NCBI GenBank assembly: GCA_903813345.2
Contig: CAIIXF020000007.1
Coordinates: 32,708,698 to 32,772,697, forward strand
Direction: 5' to 3'
From: Owenia fusiformis
Taxonomy: Eukaryota > Annelida > Polychaeta > Sabellida > Oweniidae
DNA length: 64,000 nucleotides
Positions 55,987 through 64,000 of the stretch are shown here, one piece after another (within the stretch, counting starts at the first letter, position 1; every line of letters starts with the position of its first letter). Below the pieces are notes generated by a model. The model saw nothing but the letters and a program-made list of their open reading frames with translations. It made no database searches and had not been told where the DNA came from. Made by a program: the position numbers and the translations under genes.

Positions 55987-56370
55987 TCGACCGTTAATTC
56001 AAATTTTTGACCTACCAGGTGTTTGAAAATCAAGGATTGCGAGTCTCATACTGCACCGTTTTTCTTCAAACTTGTTCCATTCAAAGCACAAGAAAAATGC
56101 CTTTCTGTTGGTACATTATTCTGCTATACAGAGTCCCTACTTTCAGCGGCATTTTGGTCCCCAGCTGTGAGAAGGGCTTCTCACAACTGGGGACCAAAAC
56201 GCTGCTGAAACGAGCGACTCTTTTCAATAAAGCAATGTACCAACAGAAAGGCAATTTTGTTTTGCTTTGAATGGAACAAGTTTGAAGAAAAACGGTGCAG
56301 TATGAGACTCGCAATCCTTGATTTTCAAACACCTGGTAGGTCAAAAATTTAAATTAACGGTCGAAGTTTG
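55987..56370. mobile_element. 390-bp palindromic element, copy 2
   Basis: Same family as 29459-29845; both strands read MTYQVFENQGLRVSYCTVFL. Arms meet near 56175 (CCCCAGCTGTGAGAAG / CTTCTCACAACTGGGG). In GH35 intron. Confidence 0.8.
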
Positions 56371-56374
56371 TACC

Positions 56375-57680
56375 GCTTGATTTAGTAAAGTACTCAGTGA
56401 TTGTTAAAATTAGATTGTAAGTATGTTTTGCCATGCATGTACATGAATGTTTTTTTTATTTTGTTATTTGCTTTATTGGACTTATATCTCGATGTACATT
56501 ACATGTTCAAGAGACCAATAAACTTATATATATTATTAATAAACTTTATTCACTAAATTAGAACATTTATACAATTTTTACATAAAATACAATGGTACAC
56601 AGGCATACAGAACTTATTATCCCAATGAACGAAGTTCAGTAGGGATATAGTGAATTTTTTGCTAAAATCTTATGTTTTTCATTTTAAACCAAAAAAATAA
56701 ATATTATTATTTGAAATTTTGGAAGTATATTAACAACATATATCTATTTCACATATATCCCGGGTTTTTTACCCTGACCCCCAGGGGCGGTAAATCAGGG
56801 GCTGGAAAAACAGGAATTTGCATTAATTTTGAGATGTTTTTGAAGTATAGTTTTATTATACTCAAATGAAAAAACAATTTAGAGTAGATTGCAAACATTG
56901 TAGCATTTTTTTCTGATTCGGACCTCAAAAAATTCAAAATGGCTGCCTAATGCGGGATTTCGCAATTAATTTCTGATCTCTTAAAAGTATGGCTATATCA
57001 TACTCAAATTGAAGGAATTTCAGAGTAGATCACAATTATGTCATTGTTTCTCTGATTTGTGCCTTCAAAATTCAAAATTGCTAACTAGAGCAGAAATTCA
57101 CCATTACTTAGAGTTATCTTGAAAGTAATGATCTAAAATATTTATTGAAAGAAAGAGTAGATGGTAAATATTAGATTGTGTCTGTACAGATTGATTATTT
57201 ATATAGTGTTCATTTGGATTTGCTACTCCGTAGAGTTGCCATTTTCTAGTTGGTTATAGATTTTACTACTTCTTAGTTTCCAAATTTTAAGCTTGTGTTT
57301 CTATGACATTTGTTCTCAAAATCTCCTGCGTTGTTATAAAATAAAATTTCTTGTTCAGAAAAGTCGGGATTAAATATAGGGTTATTCCTTGTGACAGTAT
57401 CATGCCCGGTGATCGTACAAAATGGATGGAGGGATACAAAAAATAATCGAAATAAATTAATATTGGATGGAGGGGGGGGGGGAGTGGATGGGGGGGGGGA
57501 GTGGATGGAGGAGGGGGAGTAACGTGTATATATGCCATGATAAGACATGCTACTTGAATTTATTCTTATAACTCCGAACTTTCCCATTTTTCATTCTCCA
57601 AAGATATAATATCCAGTTTCTTACTTGGGTACTGAGTTTTTTCAAATACACAAATTCTGCCAAAGATGTTCATCTGTTAG
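56375..57680. other. Gene-free intronic stretch with repeat fragments
   Basis: 56620-56650 is a pearl-like head (CCCAATGAACGAAGTTCAGT) and 57205-57245 a pearl-like end (GGATTTGCTACTCCGTAGAG). 57250-57370 matches 29920-30080. 57470-57515 is a GGATGGAGG/GGGGGG tract whose reverse sister is at 58378-58400. Confidence 0.45.
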
Positions 57681-58345
57681 TTCTAATTAATAATAATTTA
57701 TGGTTCCTCTAACTAACCTGAATAACTTATTTTCTTTCATAGCTTTTGGATGTGACTACATCCTTTGTCAGTGACGGCATAGCGTTTCCAGATTCTAGGT
57801 GGATCTTGACTGCTTTGAAGTAATTTCAACTCTAGATCTTCCATAAAAAGATTTGCTACCACTGGTGAAAATGCTACATACTTCACTTTTGACAATGTTA
57901 TTTACAAACAATGCCATGGTTCCCCAATGGGATCTCCAGTTTCACCAGTAGGTGTTAGGATAAAAGAACATCAGACAGCATTAAGATTAGGAAAAGAAAC
58001 ATTGTCTGCTTTAGGTTAATATTCATATGTCACAGGTCATAGGATCAATTGGAACGAGTATAGTATAGTCGATAAGGAGGGTAAGGATTTCTATAGAAAA
58101 GTTAAAGAAGCCATTCACATACATCTTGATAAGCCCATCTTTAACAGGGACTCAGGTTATCTCGTAGATAAATCGCTACTTGAGACAGTTAATCCAAGGT
58201 CAAGGTCAAGGACAGCTGTGGTGGCGGGAAATCAACAAACAGTACGTCACTGACGAAGGATGTAGTCACATCCGAAAGCTATGAAAGAAAATAAGTTATT
58301 CAGGTTAGTTAGAGGAACCATAAATTATTACACAAATTCTTTTGA
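57680..58345 (+). mobile_element. Penelope-like element, internally deleted, with inverted terminal copies
   Basis: 57905-57950 carries the reverse-transcriptase motif QCHGSPMGSPVSP. 58040-58160 reads INWNEYSIVDKEGKDFYRKV and KEAIHIHLDKPIFNRDSGYL, typical of the GIY-YIG endonuclease part. The 3' end (58250-58330, with GGATGTAGTCACATCCGAAAG) is present again, inverted, at 57690-57770. Most of the reverse transcriptase is missing and it is broken. It is in a GH35 intron. Confidence 0.75.
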
Positions 58346-58618
58346 ATTTTTTCCATCGTAAAGACATATAACTCCCCCCTCCATCCACTCCCCCTCTATC
58401 CAATATTAATTTATTTCCATTATTCTTAGTATACTCATGGAGACTAACTTTAAAAAGTCAACAATGTCATTAGAGTTGTGATAATAACGTCCCTTATACC
58501 TACAGTATTTGTTAGAGGTCGTGTAGACCATTGTTGCCTGATTTATAGCAAAAACATTGACTTTTGCACGTTGGTGATGATGCACCTTTTTTAATAGATC
58601 TCATATCTTAGAAGCGTA

Positions 58619-58930
58619 TCAGTTCAAAAAAAATACTAGAAGACCTAACATATTTTGCCATGCACTGCGGCTATTCATTTGGCAATTCAGTTGTAAATTT
58701 TCTCTTGAAAAAGTAATCTTTCTTATTTGTTGAGTTTCCTTGCAGAAATCGCCTATTCCCCCCTCCATCCATTTTGTACGATCATCGGGCGTATGATATT
58801 TCCCGCTAGGGAAAATCATATTGTCTCTCGGAATAAAACCCATATTGAATCCCTCCAAGTAGAATTGTAATTTTCTTGTAAAACATTTTGACTTAAGAAT
58901 AGTCTTGCCAAAATTTTGATCCTGGCTACG
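58619..58930 (-). pseudogene. Protein-like remnant of unknown family
   Basis: An open minus-strand frame with YLEGFNMGFIPRDNMIFPSG and DDRTKWMEGGIGDF. Composition is coding-like, but no family is recognised and there is no start or splice support. It continues into the pearl-like head at 58945, which is not coding. Possibly a fragment of the neighbouring Penelope-like element or of another transposon. Confidence 0.3.
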
Positions 58931-58944
58931 GCCTATTAATAGTG

Positions 58945-59778
58945 CATTATTATCCCATCGAACGAAGTTCGGAGGGATATACGGAACACCTCCATCCGTC
59001 TGTCTGTCCGTCCGTACGTACATCCGTACGTACGTTTGTACATACTTTCGTCCATCTGGGCAATAACTCAAATACCGTTGGCCTGATTTTGTTCATATTT
59101 TGTACACATATACGCTATGGGGGTAGAAGCTCTTCTTGAAAGCCGATTTACAAAATGGTCACTCATTTGAAAATGATGTCTATTTTAGTGCCGATTTTAC
59201 AGCAGTTTAGGTGCAATATGTAAAACTGTAACAGCAATATGTTTTAAATGTAAAAAAATTATATAGGACATTAATAAAGCTAGAAATGTAGATATTAAAG
59301 AAGCACATGGCAGCCATCTTAAAAATGGCGGCATTTACTTGTTATTTACAATTTTTGCTGTAACTTTAAAAGTAGTGGAGCGATTTTGTTCATATTTGGT
59401 ATGTGAATGCTATAAGCATGGCACACTGTCTAATGATACTTTTGGTAGAAGGCAGCCAATTTGAAAATTGGCCACCATTTTAATGTATTTTACTATATCT
59501 CGCAAAGTAGTGGAGCGATTTTGTTCATATTTGGTATGTGAATACTATAAGTATGGCACACTGTCTAATGACACCGTTTTACCATATTTTGCTATAACTC
59601 GAAAAGAAGAGGAGCGATTTTGTTCGTATTTGGTATGTGAATACTACAAGCATGGCACACTGTCTAATGACATATTTGGTAGAAAGTACCATTTTTTGCT
59701 ATATACTTTGTTTGTAAAAATGCCAGCCATGGCTGTTCGATGGGATTTGCTATGCTTTGGCATTGCTGTTGTCAAGTT
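58945..59778 (-). mobile_element. Pearl-like family C element, complete, reversed
   Basis: Starts TTATCCCATCGAACGAAGTTC GGAGGGATATACGG, microsatellite TCCGTCTGTCTGTCCGTCCG with TACGTACATCCGTACGTACG, then four to five 100-155 bp units with GAGCGATTTTGTTCATATTT. It ends CTGTTCGATGGGATTTGCTA TGCTTTGGCATTGCTGTTGTC. The GH35 exon follows at 59846. Non-coding. Confidence 0.7.
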
Positions 59779-59845
59779 AATCTTATATTATTAAATCTAA
59801 ATGTATACAGTGTGTATATGCGTTATCAAAAAGTTATCATTTTAG

Positions 59846-59914
59846 GTATGTTCCTTGGAATCTTCATGAAGAAGTCAGGGGAGAATTTAACTTTGAGGGA
59901 ATGCTAGATGTCAG
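59846..59914 (+). CDS. Beta-galactosidase (GH35), second recognised exon
   Basis: Acceptor TTTTAG, donor GTACTA. One base completes Thr, then YVPWNLHEEVRGEFNFEGML and DV plus two bases of Arg. The YVPWNLHE motif followed by G.F.F.G..D is diagnostic of GH35. The 4.0-kb intron before it holds a palindromic element, a Penelope-like element and a pearl-like element. Confidence 0.88.
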
Positions 59915-59959
59915 GTACTATGTAAATGTGATTTCCTGCATGTCAGCTGCCCTGTCAGC

Positions 59960-60185
59960 CCTCACGCATTGGCTTGATTATCTTGCATTTGCTGGAAAAA
60001 ATGAAATTTTGCGTGTATGATAGAATGTCACCCTTTTATAAAATGCCTATACGTTGAAAAACGAATGTCGAAAAAATCGAACGAAAATAGAAAAGTTCAG
60101 ACTTTTCACAATTTCCATATACGTCACGTATTTGCTTCGAAATATGTGTATATGTCCCACATTTGCTTCAAAATATTTTGTACCT
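59960..60185 (+). repeat. TCACGC-motif repeat, copy
   Basis: Shares CATTTGCTGGAAAAAATGA-type and TCACGTATTTGCTTCGAAAT words with 42880-43140 and 61395-61640. One frame keeps SKYVYMSHICF, close to the peptide remnant at 26530 and 43290. Confidence 0.5.
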
Positions 60186-60677
60186 CCCCCACTTTCTAAC
60201 CCATTCCATCAATACTGAGGTATCAAATTGAGGATTCTGTTGTCTTCTGAACTATTTGTTTGCAAACATGTACATTTTCTTAAACATATGATACTTACAC
60301 ATGTCTGTGATAATGTCGTGGGAACTCTGCCTATAACATGTGAAATAAGGAAACAATTAAAATCGTACCTTCAAGTTTCCGAAACAAACCGTTTCGGTAA
60401 CAGGTATAATCGAGTGGATCACCAGTGATATTTGAGACACTTGAAGTTAATATGTCTGTTCGTTGAACTGCATATTTATCTATTAAATTGATCCTCAATT
60501 TGGAAGCAAGTCATGTCATATACATGTATTTATTGGATATAACATCTCAGGTAATAGAATAATGTAAGGTGTAAGACATAAAATGAATTTGATGGATGCT
60601 AAAGGGTAGATGGTTTCATATATTGATTTGCAATTGACCTAATCATGCATTACAGAATATATTTTCAAATATTCCAG

Positions 60678-60773
60678 AAAGTTTATTCAGATTGCCCAAG
60701 AGGTGGGCCTGCTTGTGTTGTTTAGACCAGGGCCCTACATATGTGGAGAGTGGGACTTTGGAGGTCTACCCAG
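60678..60773 (+). CDS. Beta-galactosidase (GH35), third recognised exon
   Basis: Acceptor ATTCCAG, donor GTAAAT. Completes Arg, then [20 protein letters not shown] and [11 protein letters not shown] plus two bases. RPGPYIC.EWD.GGLP is the GH35 signature block. The next expected block (a WLL stretch) and the catalytic Glu exons were not seen up to base 64000, so the gene continues to the right. Confidence 0.88.
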
Positions 60774-60779
60774 GTAAAT

Positions 60780-61640
60780 ATAGGGGAAGTTAGAGACATG
60801 TTGTATAACTATAGTCTGAGCAATAAATAAATGAGTAGTTGCTTTTCCATCACCACTTCCAAGCCACAGTGATTTGAAAGCCCATAGTTACGAATATTGT
60901 CAAGATACATATCCCCTAAAATGCATATATTTTACATTTTGTATACTCTCATCCACTGATGTTTGGTCTCATGAAAATTCTTGTATTTTCAACATGGGAT
61001 ATCCTTACTTTGCCTACGTGCAGAGTCTAGATATAAACTACCCTCTGCCTAGCATAGACTATATTAGAGTTAAGCAACCCCACTCCCAAGATCGGTGCCT
61101 GTGACAGTCCAGGTAATAAAGCATTTCAAATCTACCACGCTGACCTATTCTCAACAAATAAGCGAACTGGAAGGAACACATGCTAAATATGACACTATAT
61201 GTTATCAGTGTCAAATTCTATAACCATATAAATAATCTAAAAAAGTAATATAAGTGCACTTCCTTTATTTCAAAATGATCATATAAATGACTGATAATGT
61301 TGAAATGTATGTTTTTTGCAAGTTTTTTCATCTGAATTTATAAATAACAATGTTTAATTGACCTTCAAACTTCCCGTTGTCAGACATGGCAAATACAATT
61401 GTATTAGGCGTGATTGTCACGCAATTGCTGGAAAAATAGAAATCACGCATCAATTTAGCGTGTATGATCAAATATCACGCAAATCACGCATTTTGTTGAT
61501 ATTTTCAAAAATCGTTTTTTGTGAAATGCCGACACGGTAAAATACCGGACGGGCGAAAAAAGCGAATGCATTCCGTTCGGTCTTTCCACGCGATTGCCGT
61601 TATGGACACGGTAAAATACCAAACAGGCGATAAGAGGGGA
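60780..61640. other. Intronic stretch after GH35 exon 3
   Basis: No further GH35 exon seen. 60930-61010 resembles 50710-50790. 61395-61640 is another TCACGC-motif repeat. Confidence 0.4.
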
Positions 61641-61706
61641 ATGACTAACTAACGAGCATAGTGTAACAAGCCAGATAAAGAAATTGAAAGAAAGTGTGCA
61701 AAATTC

Positions 61707-61785
61707 GATGCCCCGTATGGGAATCAAACCTAGGACCATTGGATCCAAAGTCTGATGCTGTACCAAATGAGCTATAAAGGCTCAA
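61707..61785 (-). repeat. Degenerate tRNA-like sequence
   Basis: The minus strand reads TAGCTCATTTGGTACAGCA, CAGACTTTGGATCCAATGG and GGTTTGATTCCC, resembling D-arm, anticodon arm (TTG, Gln-like) and T-arm. The anticodon stem and D stem mispair and there is no matching acceptor. Likely a SINE head or tRNA pseudogene. Confidence 0.45.
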
Positions 61786-61904
61786 GCCACTGTAGCTGGA
61801 CTGTAGTAGCAACTTGGTATCAAGGGTCAATTGTTTAATATATATTTAATATTTAAAGACCTACTGAGGTGTAAAAAAGTAAAATTTGCAAGGTCAAAGG
61901 TCAT

Positions 61905-62060
61905 CCCGCATTTACTTTTTTATTTTTTTAACTAAATGATTGTTCTTTGATATTACGCAGAAAAAACAATTTTTATTTACATAAACTTTATATTAGAGCT
62001 TGGAAATGTAAAAACAATATATGTCAACATATTGCGTTTTCGAGCGAGGTGCAGGTTTAA
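61905..62060 (+). mobile_element. tRNA-Gly-like TTAA MITE, 3' end only
   Basis: Matches 38995-39144 from TTAACTAAATGATTGTTCTT to GAGGTGCAGGTTTAA. The tRNA-like part is absent. Confidence 0.75.
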
Positions 62061-62198
62061 AATCAAGATCATCTTTCCCAGTTCTGGGCATTATTATGAC
62101 ATCAAGATCACCTTGCATGCACACATAATAACACCTGCATTAGCCCTGCAGTGTTTACATTCACCACTTAAAGCCTGCGTGTGGTTTAAGCCGCTGTA

Positions 62199-62682
62199 TT
62201 AAGGTGCTATGGCAATTTAACATTATAAAGGTGCTATCTTTGAAATTTGAAAAAATCGTCTGAAACAATAATGGCTGTAGTTAAAAGGAAAATAGATCGA
62301 TTTTAAATTCAGTTTTTTTTCATTTTTTCTTTTTCTAAGAATGATATGAAATTTTTTAAAATTGTATCATTTAGAGCAATACATTGGGCACATTTTCTGA
62401 AAAAGTCAAAAGATTCTGTTCAGTGACCTTTCCGGAGCACCTACTCCTAGCTATTTTTCAGTCACATTTTCAGAGGGCTGAAAAGGTTATTTCATCATGT
62501 TTATGGTCATTCTGACCATTTCCATTGTGTTCCCAGTCATGTAAAATGATATGTGGAACTAGTTAAACTGACTGGAGGTCCAAACAGAACTCTGTTATCT
62601 TGGTTCAAAAATCTTTCAAGATCCAGCATGGTTTTGACATTTTTTGTTTTGTCATTTCCTGTTAACTTCCATAGCACCTTAA
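62199..62682 (+). mobile_element. TTAA MITE ('AAGGTGCTATGG' family), full copy
   Basis: TTAA at both edges (62199-62202, 62679-62682); ends AAGGTGCTATGG and CCATAGCACCTT. 484 bp, non-coding. Four other pieces exist in the window. Confidence 0.8.
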
Positions 62683-62786
62683 TCCATCTTTTTAGCAGGG
62701 TCAATAACACCAGTGATAAGACGATATGGACCCTGTTACACTTGGGCTATTCATCCGGCGTAAGATCATTCTTCGGCAATAAAAGT

Positions 62787-63180
62787 GCTACAGTCAAAAC
62801 AGAAATGTTTGTGACTACTTTGAATTTAAAAAATAAGCAATCAAATGACCATAACAGTTTATGTAAAAATAGAAACATTTATATTTATCCTAACTTTTGT
62901 ATATTTTAGTTTGTTTTGTAGTTTAGCTATCATATCTGTGTCCTCTTATATTTTGATACTTCTCTGCCATGTTATTTTTGGAAAAATTAACATGGCTGAA
63001 ACTCCCTAATTATTACAAAAGGCCCCAGCTTTGCTGCACATTATGCATTACTATCTGAAATATACAAAAGTTATGTTTCTATTTTTACATAAACTGTTTC
63101 AATATAGTCATTTGATTGCTTATTTTTTAAATTCAAAGTAGTCACAAACATTTCTGTTTTGACTATAGTGTAACTAGGGC
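62787..63180. mobile_element. Foldback element, about 390 bp
   Basis: Arms 62787-62890 and 63065-63175 are inverted (TACAGTCAAAACAGAAATGT, AAATAAGCAATCAAATGA). The middle carries GCCATGTTA...TAACATGGC, a second stem. 63180-63320: nothing recognised. Confidence 0.7.
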
Positions 63181-63325
63181 CAGTAGAATCAAGTTAAAGA
63201 AATTCAGAAGTTCTTCAATCGTTTTTCTTTTTGGGTAGAGAGGGACAGCGGAAAATTTTACTAGTTCAAGAGTTCATGATGCCATCTTGTTATTTCTGGG
63301 CATTTTTAATGTGTTTGAGTATTTA

Positions 63326-64000
63326 CAGGGTGACCAAAGAAACAGAACCCTCCAAAATTGTAATAATTTCTTTTATGTAATCATCTTCATTTTTCATGTA
63401 CAGAAACTACAATCTATGGATGACAATGTGACACTAAATTCGTAACATAACATTCAATATTCTTCTTGTCATGGTCAATTAGAAAATGTGCCCACCTTTG
63501 AAAGAAAAGAACATTTTAGGATTTTCGTTTCAATCATGTCCGTGAACGTCTGTATGCACATCCGTCCGTGCGTACATTTGTCTGTCCACCCGGTCAATAA
63601 CTCAAATACTTTTGGCCCGATTTTTGTTCATATATTGTACGAAATCCGATTTTACATTAATTTAGGTACAATATGTAAAACTGTAATAGCAATTCGTTTT
63701 AAATGTAAAAAAAGTATACAGTGCGTATCAAAAAAAAAACGCAACAGATTGTTATCTTGGAAAAGCACAAAACCAGTGATAACAGCATTGATTTCATTCA
63801 ATGCACCATAAAGCCATGTGTCTCCTCTTTACAATGATATATCATTAATTGATATTTGGTCATGGTTGGGCAAGTAATCAATCCATTTGCAAAGTGGGCC
63901 AAAATTAGCTTCGGGCCAAGTCTTTGTAATGGAACATTGCAAAAGTCAGTACAAGGGGAATAGGGGCTATTGGAAGAAGGTGTGACAGGCGTGGCATAGA
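63326..64000. mobile_element. Ends of two mariner-type elements around a family C head
   Basis: 63326: TA then CAGGGTGACCAAAGAAAC, a single end without partner. 63500-63720: family C head with TCCGTCCGTGCGTACATTTG and AATAACTCAAATACTTTTGG. 63719: TA then CAGTGCGTATCAAAAAAAAA, the left end of another mariner-like element that runs out of the window; no transposase frame visible yet. Confidence 0.5.

Overview
The window is eukaryotic, AT-rich, gene-poor and repeat-dense. It reads as nuclear DNA of an invertebrate animal. The evidence is short exons with GT-AG introns, two recognisable animal protein genes, and a repeat load of palindromic MITEs, Penelope-like and LINE fragments, a Gypsy fossil, and many modules made of tandem 130-360 bp cores beside an (ACGG)n-type microsatellite. 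That last architecture matches the 'pearl'/Helentron-related elements known from molluscs and other marine invertebrates. I cannot name the species; a mollusc, brachiopod or ambulacrarian would all fit.

Two host genes lie head to head. On the minus strand, from 40673 down to 7741, are nine exons of a TPR protein that I recognise as the animal homologue of Acl4, the dedicated chaperone of ribosomal protein uL4 (Rpl4). They encode about 327 residues in one continuous frame. The short C-terminal exon was not found and probably lies left of base 1. On the plus strand, from 55649 rightward, are three exons of a glycoside hydrolase family 35 beta-galactosidase; the rest lies beyond base 64000. About 15 kb separates the two genes.

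Regions: 1-7700 pearl-like arrays and MITEs; 7741-7842 ACL4 exon 9; 7.9-13.7 kb a foldback element, small hairpins and a Gypsy fossil; 13.7-17.7 kb exons 8-6 among pearl-like and Penelope fragments; 18.04-21.36 kb an 84-bp minisatellite grown out of ACL4 exon 5; 21.4-28.3 kb exons 5-2 with more repeats; 28.4-40.6 kb intron 1 with a LINE fragment, pearl-like arrays and a nested set of inverted-repeat elements; 40.8-55.6 kb the intergenic space, dominated by a 10.8-kb inverted repeat whose arms are tandem arrays; 55.65-60.8 kb the GH35 exons with a Penelope-like element; 60.8-64 kb repeats.

The most unusual signals are these. (1) About 39 minisatellite units each repeat the last 42 nt of an ACL4 exon together with its splice donor and a possible acceptor, so each unit could act as a frame-preserving mini-exon. 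(2) A transposon arm in ACL4 intron 1 carries an ATG mini-exon on the same strand, with the same donor and phase as the gene's own first exon. (3) A 4.18-kb long-inverted-repeat element has a different 68-nt ATG exon in each arm, of equal length and phase. (4) A TTAA-type MITE family carries a tRNA-Gly-like sequence with pol III A and B boxes.
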